Source: Arthrobacter psychrolactophilus | GTDB taxonomy: Bacteria > Actinomycetota > Actinomycetes > Actinomycetales > Micrococcaceae | Direction of reading: 5' to 3' | NCBI RefSeq assembly: GCF_003219795.1 | Contig: NZ_QJVC01000004.1 | Coordinates: 124,001 to 188,000, forward strand | DNA length: 64,000 nucleotides | Part shown: one piece after another, positions 54,941-63,522 of the stretch | Numbering within the stretch: the stretch's first letter is position 1 | Layout of the letters: each line of letters begins with the position of its first letter | The notes under the pieces: model-generated | Told to the model about the DNA's origin: nothing | Databases searched by the model: none | The model's input: the letters and a program-made list of their open reading frames with translations, nothing else | Made by a program: the position numbers and the translations under genes

Positions 54941-57028
54941 TTGATCGATCGAAAAAGTCTTGTCCGTCGCCACAATGTCGTCTTTGACGCGATTGATGCG
55001 CGCTCACCTTTGACCGTCGGAAATGGCAGTTTTGCTTTCACAGCAGATGTCACCGGGCTGCAAACACTCCCCGGCGTTTATCCGGCGCCGGGGAGGTACG
55101 TAGAACAACCAGGAACACTGCTCGGGACCCAATCAAACTGGGGATGGCATTCCACCCCCATAGACCTTGAACCCTCACTTGACTCCGCCATCAAGGAATA
55201 CGACAGCCCTCACGGCCCCGTGAGGTACGTAGACCTCACGGGAAATACCAGTGCCACGCATCTGGACGGCGGCTCACCAGAAGAAACCTGGCTGCGCAAC
55301 AACCCTCATCGACTCATGCTCGGCCAATTGTCCCTCGACGCCAGCTCAACGGGGCTTGATGTGATTCACGCTTCAGATCTTGGCAGCATCAACCAAACAC
55401 TCGATCTCTGGTCAGGTCTGCTCTCGAGTGCTTTCCGCATCAATGGCATCGACTTTGAGGTAGAAACAGTTGCCTGCCCAACGACCGACACACTGGCTGT
55501 GTCTATCTGCAGCTCAGGCACTATACCCCCCTCGGTTGAGCTGGCCTTTCCTTACGGCAGTGAAGCTTGGGGAAATTCAGCCGATTGGGAGCATCCCGAG
55601 AAACACACCTCGTCGCTATCTGAGGTCCCTGGCGGATGGCAGATCCGGCGTACCTTGGACTCCACCAAATACACAGCAACTATTTCCGCTAACGATTCAA
55701 CTCTGACCCGGCAAGATTCACACCGTTTTCTCTTGACCGGATCATCAAGGAACCTCACTTTTTGCGTCAACTTCGCGGAGGCCACGGACTCAGAAAGCAC
55801 AGAAAATCCCCAGAAGAATCAGGACTTCATCGCTATTCGCCAGGCATCCTTGCAGCACTGGGCAAGCCACTGGTCTGACGGCGGCCTCATCGATTTTTCT
55901 GGGAGCACTGACCCGAGAGCACACGAACTTGAACGGCGCGTGCTCCTCTCGCAGTATCTCTTAGCCGTCAACTGCAGCGGAGCACAACCTCCCCAAGAGA
56001 CCGGCCTCATGGTCAATTCTTGGCGAGGTCGCTTTCACCTAGAAATGCATTGGTGGCACGGCGCTCACTTCCCAGTCTGGGGCCGCCCTGAGCTCTTAGA
56101 CAGAAGCATGAATTGGTACTTAGAAATTCTCGAGGCCGCCCAGGCGACGGCTCGGAGACAAGGGTTCGAAGGAGCTCGCTGGCCAAAACAAGTCTCCCGT
56201 GATGGGCGCGAAAGCCCAAGCGACATTGGCCCGTTCCTCATCTGGCAACAACCCCACCCCATATACCTAGCCGAGCTGTTATGGCGCAGCACTGGCGATC
56301 CTGCCGTTCTTGAGCGCTTAGCGCCCCTCGTGTTCGAGAGCGCTCAATTCATGGCCAGTTACGTTGTCCGCTCCGACGGAGGCATGACCCTCGGTCCTCC
56401 TCTCGTTCCCGCTCAAGAGTCCTACGGATTCATGCGCGACACCGTGCAGAATCCAACGTTTGAATTAGCCTATTGGTCCTGGGCATTGGATGTGGCGCAG
56501 GAGTGGCGGCGCAGACTCGGCCGCCCAGAAATTGTGGAGTGGTCAGAAGTCTCCCAAGGAATGGTCAAGCCGCACATCGATAACGGGGTGTACAGCGCCA
56601 TATCTGTTTCCCCTTTCACCATCCGCCAGGATCACCCATCCATGCTCGCAGCATTAGGTGTCCTGCCGGCAACCCATCTGATCGATCCAACAGTTATGAG
56701 CAATACCCTCGACAGCGTCTTGGCGGACTGGGACTGGCAAAGTACGTGGGGCTGGGACTACCCCATGATCGCCATGACCGCCGCACGACTCAACCGTCCG
56801 CATGACGCAGTCGATGCCCTCTTCATGGATAAAGGAAAAAACACCTACCTCGCCAACGGACACAATTTTCAGACCGATGCACTGCCGATCTATTTGCCGG
56901 GCAACGGAGGCCTACTCACAGCCGTCGCCTTAATGACAGCCGGACACGGCGATGGACAGACCAACCCTGGATTCCCCTCAGACGGCACCTGGTCGGTGAC
57001 CTCGGAAGGCATTCTGCCTCTGCCCTAG
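54941..57028 (+). CDS. Six-hairpin glycosidase-like protein, family uncertain
   Basis: A 695-residue protein without a signal peptide. The N-terminal third is beta-rich (NGSFAFTADVTGLQ, RLMLGQLSLDA). The C-terminal part looks like an (alpha/alpha)6 barrel of the GH65/GH95 clan type, with FHLEMHWWHGAHFPVWGRPE, RWPKQVSRDGRESPSDIGP and GWDYPMIAMTAARLNRP. I cannot name a family or catalytic residues. Start is TTG with GGAG eight bases upstream. It follows the binding protein by 36 bp, so it likely hydrolyses the imported oligosaccharide. It might supply a missing activity in the pathway. Confidence 0.7.
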   Translation: MIDRKSLVRRHNVVFDAIDARSPLTVGNGSFAFTADVTGLQTLPGVYPAPGRYVEQPGTLLGTQSNWGWHSTPIDLEPSLDSAIKEYDSPHGPVRYVDLTGNTSATHLDGGSPEETWLRNNPHRLMLGQLSLDASSTGLDVIHASDLGSINQTLDLWSGLLSSAFRINGIDFEVETVACPTTDTLAVSICSSGTIPPSVELAFPYGSEAWGNSADWEHPEKHTSSLSEVPGGWQIRRTLDSTKYTATISANDSTLTRQDSHRFLLTGSSRNLTFCVNFAEATDSESTENPQKNQDFIAIRQASLQHWASHWSDGGLIDFSGSTDPRAHELERRVLLSQYLLAVNCSGAQPPQETGLMVNSWRGRFHLEMHWWHGAHFPVWGRPELLDRSMNWYLEILEAAQATARRQGFEGARWPKQVSRDGRESPSDIGPFLIWQQPHPIYLAELLWRSTGDPAVLERLAPLVFESAQFMASYVVRSDGGMTLGPPLVPAQESYGFMRDTVQNPTFELAYWSWALDVAQEWRRRLGRPEIVEWSEVSQGMVKPHIDNGVYSAISVSPFTIRQDHPSMLAALGVLPATHLIDPTVMSNTLDSVLADWDWQSTWGWDYPMIAMTAARLNRPHDAVDALFMDKGKNTYLANGHNFQTDALPIYLPGNGGLLTAVALMTAGHGDGQTNPGFPSDGTWSVTSEGILPLP

Positions 57029-57051
57029 CCGCGGTGGCCCCGAGCTAGGGC
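57022..57051. terminator. Hairpin containing both convergent stop codons
   Basis: GCCCTAG (57022-57028) and CTAGGGC (57045-57051) are complementary and each carries the stop codon of one convergent gene. A short stem with a 16-base loop, so its strength is unclear. Confidence 0.45.
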
Positions 57052-57680
57052 AGGATGCGACCTAGCTCCTGGGCAACATATTCCGCGATGGTTGCCGCTC
57101 CCACCCGGTTAAAGTGCGTATTGTCCTGCAACCCTTCAGGCCAGTGCCCATGTTCCCCCGGCACCAGGTGAGTGAAGTATTCCATGGAACCTGCTTCGCC
57201 GGCCGTCTCGTACAGCTCAGTGGTCCATTCCGAAAGGTCAATCAGAGGCAGCTGCTCTTCCTCAGCCAAGACACGCACTGCGTCCGCATAGTCCGCCAAG
57301 GTAGCCTGCTGAGCGCCTGAAACAAAGTTTCGTCGCTCGACTGAGGTACACAGGACGACATGGGCTCCCCGCTCACGAACCTCGGAGATCATCTGCTTTA
57401 GGTTGCTCGTATATCCGTTCACCGCTCCCAGATGGCTGAGCTTTTGGTCGTTGTGTCCAAATTGCAGCAGTACGGCGTCGCCTGTTTCGGTGATCTCCAG
57501 CAACTTGCCCCAGAGCCCTTCTTCCCTGAAAGACTCTGTCGAGGCTCCGCCCTTGGCAAAATTGTGCACGGCGGCTCGCGTGAACACATGCGGCGGCAGC
57601 TCCGCACCCCAGCCACTCATGGGGTACTCCTCCGTAGGGCAATTTGCCACAGTCGAGTCACCGGCAAGCAAGATTTTCAT
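57045..57680 (-). CDS. Rhamnogalacturonan acetylesterase, second copy (CE12)
   Basis: A 211-residue SGNH hydrolase closely similar to the protein at 43183: LAGDSTVANCP (Ser), FGHNDQ and DNTHFN (Asp-His). ATG at 57680 with GGAG seven bases upstream is preferred to the TTG at 57692. It follows a DUF624 gene, as the first copy lies in an operon headed by one. Intracellular by absence of a signal peptide. Two copies may differ in the position of acetylation they remove. Confidence 0.92.
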   Translation of the reverse strand: MKILLAGDSTVANCPTEEYPMSGWGAELPPHVFTRAAVHNFAKGGASTESFREEGLWGKLLEITETGDAVLLQFGHNDQKLSHLGAVNGYTSNLKQMISEVRERGAHVVLCTSVERRNFVSGAQQATLADYADAVRVLAEEEQLPLIDLSEWTTELYETAGEAGSMEYFTHLVPGEHGHWPEGLQDNTHFNRVGAATIAEYVAQELGRILP

Positions 57681-57720
57681 ACACTTCTCCAAATAGATAA
57701 CGGTGGCCGGGCTCCGCTGA

Positions 57721-58395
57721 CTAGCGAGCCAGGGCCCAGGACTTTCTGAGCGTCTCCACTTGTGCGGTCATGGTCTCGGTAGTATTTTCGGCGGAAACGG
57801 ACAAGTTCCTGCAGAACCAAGCCACCATGAGGAACCACAGGCTGAAACTCAAGAGGCCAGCGACAAGTGGCAGTCTGAGGCTAAGGTAGGCCATTCCAGC
57901 GGTTGCCATGAGCATAAAGACCGTCTGCGGCAGATGACAGATGGCGTGCCGGGCGGCGCCAACAAAGCAATCCAAGAGGCTTGCGTCCCCTCGGCTGAAC
58001 ATCGGGAAGATATAGCAGAGCGTTCCCGCAAGCAACAACGACGCCAAAGCGACGAGGGAGGCAATCAGCTGCGCACCGAAGTTCAGCTGCACGGAATAAT
58101 GTGTCCATCCTTGAAAGAGAGCCACAGCTGTCACGATGAGCGGCACACCCGCAGCGTTACCGCGAGCAAAGCTCCGCCGATAACTACCGTAAAAAGCTTG
58201 GACTTGGGAAAACTTCTCTCCCTGCAGACGCCGCTGAATCACCTCAGATAACGCCATGCTCGCTGGTCCCGCACCAAAAAGGAACAGCCCAGCCGCCGCC
58301 CCTCCGAGCCATAGAAGATTCAACGACACGGCCCAGATCAGGGCGGCGAGATCGCGCGGATCTTTGCCATCCATGATTGCTTCATTGCCCTCCAC
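57721..58395 (-). CDS. DUF624 (YesL-like) membrane protein, second copy
   Basis: A 224-residue membrane protein of the YesL/DUF624 family (GAGPASMALSEVIQRRLQGE, five hydrophobic segments), clearly related to the one at 52007. Start is GTG at 58395 or ATG at 58374; the evidence is not decisive. It is followed by the acetylesterase. Its promoter region has sites A and B. Confidence 0.83.
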   Translation of the reverse strand: MEGNEAIMDGKDPRDLAALIWAVSLNLLWLGGAAAGLFLFGAGPASMALSEVIQRRLQGEKFSQVQAFYGSYRRSFARGNAAGVPLIVTAVALFQGWTHYSVQLNFGAQLIASLVALASLLLAGTLCYIFPMFSRGDASLLDCFVGAARHAICHLPQTVFMLMATAGMAYLSLRLPLVAGLLSFSLWFLMVAWFCRNLSVSAENTTETMTAQVETLRKSWALAR

Positions 58396-58667
58396 CTGCT
58401 TCTAGACCACTATTCACTGTGCCTTACGTCACAGAAATGAAAACGCTTTCCAAAAAGTAGCACCGCGAAGCAGGGAACGTCAAAGCTCTATTGAAACGTT
58501 TTATCGAATCGTGACTCCGAGAGTCATCTTTTGTCTCAAGTGCCGCAATTGGCGCCACGAATCGGTTACATACCTGATTACCCTATTGAAATTGATACGT
58601 TTCACATATGATGGGCTGAACACCTTTTATTGGCTTCCCAACGTATCGATGAACAAGGATTAGACGC
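58396..58667. promoter_or_regulatory. Divergent promoter region with mixed operators
   Basis: No gene is seen here. Site A GAAAACGCTTTCC (58439-58451), a degenerate site B TGAAACGTTTTA (58492-58503) and site B TGATACGTTTCA (58594-58605) lie between the DUF624 gene and the Gfo/Idh-PmoA gene. Confidence 0.75.
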
Positions 58668-60647
58668 ATGGTTGGCACGACCCCTCCCCTCCCTCGCATT
58701 GCCCTCGTTGGGGTTCATGGTTTCGGCGCTCATCATCTAGTCAATCTGGACCGATTGGAAGCGGCCGGAACCTTGAAATTGGTCGCCGTTGCCGATCCGA
58801 ATCCTCCGGAAGCCGGGCGTCTGGCTCAAGACGTCGGGATCTACACCGATCTGACGACACTTCTGGCCGACGACGTCCACCCCGATGTCATCATCATCGC
58901 CACTCCCATCCAAACGCACTGCGCCTTGGGTCTTGCCGCACTTGCCGCGGGCGCCGACGTTTATCTTGAGAAGCCAACGGCAGCCTCCATGGCGCAATTT
59001 GATGAGCTGCGGGCGGCAGCGAATGCCGCCGGACGTTCCGTTCAAATCGGATTCCAGTCTCTTGGCTCGCTCGCCCTCCCTGCCCTGGCAATCATGATTA
59101 ACGACGGCGAGCTGGGCACCATTCAAGGAATCTCCGCCCGGGGCATGTGGGTGCGCGACAAGGCGTACTACCAACGCTCTCGCTGGGCCGGCAAACGAAC
59201 CATCAATGGCATTGATGTGGTTGACGGCGTCACGACCAACCCGCTGGCTCATGCCGTCGCCACAGCACTCTTCATTGCAGGAATTCGTTCCGCCGATGCC
59301 ATCGAGAGCGTTGAAACCGATCTCTTCCGCGCACACGATATCGAAGGTGATGACACCTCAGCTGTCCGCATCACACCCAAGGAGGGTCCGCGCGTCGTCA
59401 GTGCCCTCACCGTTTGTGCCCCGGAAGAATCTCACCCTTCCGTACGTGTTCAGGGCACCGAGGGCCATGCTGTTTTCTATTACACGGAGGACATTCTGGA
59501 GGTCACGCGCTCCAACGGCATGTCCAGCGAGACCTTTGCCCGCACCGATCTCTTGGAGAATCTGCTGGCACATCGCAGTGACGGCACCGCACTTTTGAGC
59601 TCGATTGAGAACAGCGGCGCGTTCATGCGTGTCCTCGAGGCCGTCCGCACGGCCGCTGATCCTCGCCCCATTGCCGAAGAACATCTTGAGTGGATCGGCG
59701 AGGGACCCTCGGCTCACCCCGTCATCAACAACATTGCTCACTGGATCGACCGAGTCACGGCTAGCGAGGCAACCTTCAGCGAGCTCGGCGCACCCTGGAC
59801 GTTGCCGGCCAGCACGTCCGCAACGATCACGGTCGACGGCGTTGACCTCGCCCATCACGTCAACGGCACCACCGTAGCCTCACGGCTCGCGCCACGACCC
59901 TACCTCCATCCCGTGACGACCGCGGGAGGTGTTCTCGTCAGCGACGCATTTCCGCTCGACCACCCCTGGCATCTCGGTGTTGGCGTGGCTCTGCAGGACG
60001 TCAACGGCGTGAATTTTTGGGGCGGCAAGACCTACACGCGCCAGAGCGCCAGTTACGAATGGCTGCCTGATCACGGCCGAATCGTCCGGACATCTTCCGA
60101 AGGCAGCGCCGAGTCCCCCGACACTCAGGAACTTCTCTGGCTTGGCCCCGACGATGCGGAGATCCTGCGTGAGCAGCGCACCATCTCTGCCACCTCCTTG
60201 GACGACGGCGCTTGGCGGCTGACGCTGAAATTCACCCTCACTCCGGCCGGTTCCGACCCCGTGATCTTGGGTGGGCCCGGCTCGAATGGTCTGGCAGGAA
60301 GCGGATACGGCGGCTTCATGTGGCGCCTCCCCGCAGCTCATAACGTTCAGGTTCACACGGCGCACGGTCGCGGAGAAGCTCAAGTTCACGGCAGGAGCGC
60401 TGCTTGGCTCGCATGGTCCGCAGACTTTGCAGCCGGACCCGCAACAGTAGTCTTCTCCGCACCGCCCGAAGCAGCCGACCCTTGGTTTGTTCGGGCGAAC
60501 GAGTACCCCGCGGTTGCTTCGGCCTTGACGTGGGACACGGCCATGACATTGCTGCCTGGGGAAAGCGTCAGCCGCACGTTCAATGTGGTTGTTGCCGATG
60601 AGATCGCCAGCGATGAACAAATTTTGCGCTGGGTCGACACGCTCTAA
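58668..60647 (+). CDS. Gfo/Idh/MocA oxidoreductase fused to a PmoA-like (DUF6807) domain, second copy
   Basis: A 659-residue paralogue of the fusion at 21999, colinear over the whole length. It has VGVHGFGAHHL, the EKP motif (YLEKPTA, about residue 100), and the C-terminal PmoA-like part with HPVTTAGG, DHPWHLG and VNFWGGKTY. The oxidoreductase halves are very close (shared RTING-DVVDGVTTNPLAHAVATAL). AAGGA precedes the ATG. It leads an operon with the GH42 gene. Substrate unknown. Confidence 0.87.
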   Translation: MVGTTPPLPRIALVGVHGFGAHHLVNLDRLEAAGTLKLVAVADPNPPEAGRLAQDVGIYTDLTTLLADDVHPDVIIIATPIQTHCALGLAALAAGADVYLEKPTAASMAQFDELRAAANAAGRSVQIGFQSLGSLALPALAIMINDGELGTIQGISARGMWVRDKAYYQRSRWAGKRTINGIDVVDGVTTNPLAHAVATALFIAGIRSADAIESVETDLFRAHDIEGDDTSAVRITPKEGPRVVSALTVCAPEESHPSVRVQGTEGHAVFYYTEDILEVTRSNGMSSETFARTDLLENLLAHRSDGTALLSSIENSGAFMRVLEAVRTAADPRPIAEEHLEWIGEGPSAHPVINNIAHWIDRVTASEATFSELGAPWTLPASTSATITVDGVDLAHHVNGTTVASRLAPRPYLHPVTTAGGVLVSDAFPLDHPWHLGVGVALQDVNGVNFWGGKTYTRQSASYEWLPDHGRIVRTSSEGSAESPDTQELLWLGPDDAEILREQRTISATSLDDGAWRLTLKFTLTPAGSDPVILGGPGSNGLAGSGYGGFMWRLPAAHNVQVHTAHGRGEAQVHGRSAAWLAWSADFAAGPATVVFSAPPEAADPWFVRANEYPAVASALTWDTAMTLLPGESVSRTFNVVVADEIASDEQILRWVDTL

Positions 60648-60720
60648 CCTTGGCCGCCTGCCACCATAAAACTTTTTTCTTTGCCTCATGACCATTAGAC
60701 GCCGTATTCAAAGGAGCCCT

Positions 60721-62775
60721 ATGCCGTCCCCCACTCCCCTCTCCGAGGGAACGACACCAGATACTGCCGCTCAGGAGCTGCGCACGAACCGCTTATGGGA
60801 AGCCCTGCCGGGGCTCTCTTACGGCGGTGACTATAATCCCGAACAGTGGCCGGAACAGGTCCGCCAGGAAGATCTAGCGCTCATGCAGGAAGCCGGAGTG
60901 TCGGCCCTCAGCGTTGGCATCTTCTCCTGGGCTTGGCTCGAGCCAGTAGAGGGAAGCTACGATTTCACGTGGCTCGATGAGGTCATGGATAATCTTGCCG
61001 CCACGGGCATCAAGGTAGCTCTCGCCACGGCCACTGCGGCTCCGCCAGCGTGGCTGGTACGCAAGCATCCAGAAATCCTGCCCGTCACTGCTGAGGGAAG
61101 CACGCTGGGACCCGGCTCGCGGCGGCACTATTCTCCGTCGTCGGCCATCTACCGCCAGTATGCGGCGAAGATGACCCGCGCCTTGGCCGAACGCTACAAG
61201 GATCATCCGGCCTTGGCGCTGTGGCATGTCGATAACGAACTTGGCTGCCACGTTTCCGAGTTCTACGGTCCGGAAGACACCGCCGCTTTCCAAGCATGGC
61301 TGAGCCGACGCTACGGCACGATCGAGGCCCTCAACGAGGCCTGGGGCACCGCCTTCTGGTCCCAGCGCTATAGCTGCTTCGAGGAAATCCTCACCCCGCG
61401 CCCCGCACCGACCACCCTGAACCCCACGCAGCAGCTGGACTTTCAGCGATTCAGCTCCTGGGCGTTGATTGACTTCTACTCCATGCTCGCCGAGGTCATT
61501 CGCGAGGTCACCCCGCTCGTGCCCACCACGACAAATCTGATGGCCTCAAGCGCCACCAAGTCTATGGACTACTTTGACTGGGCCAAGAAACTCGATGTCA
61601 TCGCCAATGATCACTACCTGGTGGCCGCCGATACCGAGCGTCACATCGAATTGGCCTTCAGCGCCGATCTGACCCGAGGCATTGCCGGCGGTAAGCCCTG
61701 GATCCTGATGGAGCACTCCACCTCCGCCGTGAACTGGCAGCCTCGCAACATGACCAAGAACCCGGGCGAAATGGCCCGCAACTCCCTGGCACATGTGGCC
61801 CGCGGATCTGATGCTGTCATGTTTTTCCAGTGGCGACAGAGCAAGCAGGGTTCGGAGAAATTCCACTCGGCCATGGTGCCGCACGCCGGAACCAACACGC
61901 GAGTATGGCGTGAAGTTGTTGAGCTGGGCGCAAGCCTCAAAGCCTTGTCCGAGGTTCAAGGCGCCGAGGTGGAATCACGCACCGCAATCGTCTTCGACTA
62001 CGAAGCCTGGTGGGCAAGCGAACTGGACTCCCACCCCAGCACCGATGTGAAGTATCTGGAACTCTTGCGAGCCTTCCACCGCTCCCTGTTCCTGCGCGGC
62101 ATCACCGCCGATCTGGTCCATCCCAGCGCTAACCTTGACGGCTATGACCTGGTGATCGTCGCGACCCTGTACACCGTCACCGATGCCGCGGCCAGCAATA
62201 TTGCGGCAGCGGCAGAACGCGGCGCCACAGTGCTCATCAGCTACTTCAGTGGCATTGTTGACGAGAACGATGCCGTTCGTTTGGGTGGTTACCCCGGAGC
62301 CTTCCGTGACTTGCTGGGCGTCACCGTCGAGGAGTTCCACCCGCTTCCGGAGAACTCCACCGTCTCCCTCGATGCTGGCTGGTCCGGGCGGATTTGGAGC
62401 GAGCATGTCCACCTGACAGGCGCCGAAGCCAAGGTGAGTTTCACGGAAGCACCCTTGACGGGAGTACCCGCCGTGACTCGACATGCTGTAGGAACCGGTG
62501 CTGCCTGGTACCTGGCCACGTTCCCGGATGCCACGGGACTGGAATCACTGCTCGATTCCCTCATCGCAGAGTCCGGCGTCAGAGCACCCGCAATGGCCGC
62601 AGCCGGGGTTGAGCTGTCCCGACGCAGTCATGCCGATGGACGCAGCTACCTCTTCGCCATCAACCACAACGTGACAGAGGCAGCCGTCAGTGCTCAGGGC
62701 ACCGAGCTGATCAGCGGCACGCCGTTCAACGGAACCGTACCCGCCGGCGCCGTGGCGGTCATCGCCGAAGGCTAA
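60721..62775 (+). CDS. Beta-galactosidase, glycoside hydrolase family 42, second copy
   Basis: A 684-residue GH42 enzyme of a different subtype from the one at 49981 (no CHCPSC zinc cluster). The acid/base is in LWHVDNELGCH and the nucleophile in ILMEHSTSAVNW. SYGGDYNPEQW is the usual opening. ATG at 60721 has AAAGGAG five bases upstream and is preferred to 60688. It probably removes beta-galactose from side chains. A strong terminator follows. Confidence 0.93.
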   Translation: MPSPTPLSEGTTPDTAAQELRTNRLWEALPGLSYGGDYNPEQWPEQVRQEDLALMQEAGVSALSVGIFSWAWLEPVEGSYDFTWLDEVMDNLAATGIKVALATATAAPPAWLVRKHPEILPVTAEGSTLGPGSRRHYSPSSAIYRQYAAKMTRALAERYKDHPALALWHVDNELGCHVSEFYGPEDTAAFQAWLSRRYGTIEALNEAWGTAFWSQRYSCFEEILTPRPAPTTLNPTQQLDFQRFSSWALIDFYSMLAEVIREVTPLVPTTTNLMASSATKSMDYFDWAKKLDVIANDHYLVAADTERHIELAFSADLTRGIAGGKPWILMEHSTSAVNWQPRNMTKNPGEMARNSLAHVARGSDAVMFFQWRQSKQGSEKFHSAMVPHAGTNTRVWREVVELGASLKALSEVQGAEVESRTAIVFDYEAWWASELDSHPSTDVKYLELLRAFHRSLFLRGITADLVHPSANLDGYDLVIVATLYTVTDAAASNIAAAAERGATVLISYFSGIVDENDAVRLGGYPGAFRDLLGVTVEEFHPLPENSTVSLDAGWSGRIWSEHVHLTGAEAKVSFTEAPLTGVPAVTRHAVGTGAAWYLATFPDATGLESLLDSLIAESGVRAPAMAAAGVELSRRSHADGRSYLFAINHNVTEAAVSAQGTELISGTPFNGTVPAGAVAVIAEG

Positions 62776-62781
62776 GAATGC

Positions 62782-62835
62782 AAAAAGCTGGCTTCTGGTC
62801 TGCAGGAATTCCTGCGGACCAGAAGCCAGCTTTTT
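62782..62835. terminator. Bidirectional terminator
   Basis: A 19-bp stem (62782-62800 with 62817-62835) with A and T runs at its ends lies between convergent genes. Confidence 0.92.
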
Positions 62836-62839
62836 GGTG

Positions 62840-63520
62840 CTAATTTTTCGCTTGCAACGCCGATCGGCGGAAGCGAACGGAGACCACAGCCAAGGTCATG
62901 GCACCGGGCGCAATGAAAATCAACGGCGGCAGCATCCACACAAAGCTCAGGCACATACCCAAGGCCGCCACCAGCAAGATCGAGCCGATCCAATCGCTGA
63001 GCACATCATGCCGAGCCTGGACCCACGCTGCACCCCACGCCAAAGGTGAGGCATCCGCAGTCGAACGTTCCGAAGAACTCAGCTGAGACAGCGCGTGGTG
63101 CCACAGGCCGGCCGTGCGCAGGAGCAAGACGGCAAGGGCGGCCGCCAAAAGCACCGTGGCGCCCAGGACAAACCTTCCGCCGGGGAGCTGCTCCGACGCG
63201 GCCAAGAGCAAGTTCACGGAGGATGCGACGCCCGCGCTGACCAGAACCAGCCCAAATTTCCAGCTACCCGGCAGGGCGGCCTTGAAATCGGCCCAGAGGG
63301 AGCCCACCGTGTCGGGCCGCCCCGAAATATGCCGCTCCATATGTGCCGCGCCAGCAGCATAAGCTGCCGGCGCGGTCACGAGGGGAAGCGCCAGAATGAA
63401 CAACAGCACGCCAAGGAGCAGCGTCTCGCTCAGCAAAGCAAATTTACTGACCTTAGGAGCTGCCGTAGCGGCACGCCGAGCGTTGAGCTCCTGGCGGCTT
63501 GTTCGACGGGCGGTAGCCAT
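62840..63520 (-). CDS. DUF624-like membrane protein, third copy
   Basis: A 226-residue polytopic membrane protein with a basic N-terminus, and LALPLVTAPAAYAAGAAHMER resembling the YesL/DUF624 start, though overall more diverged than the two others. About five hydrophobic segments. It lies two bases from the permease gene upstream, so it is probably part of that transporter operon. Confidence 0.75.
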   Translation of the reverse strand: MATARRTSRQELNARRAATAAPKVSKFALLSETLLLGVLLFILALPLVTAPAAYAAGAAHMERHISGRPDTVGSLWADFKAALPGSWKFGLVLVSAGVASSVNLLLAASEQLPGGRFVLGATVLLAAALAVLLLRTAGLWHHALSQLSSSERSTADASPLAWGAAWVQARHDVLSDWIGSILLVAALGMCLSFVWMLPPLIFIAPGAMTLAVVSVRFRRSALQAKN

Positions 63521-63522
63521 AA

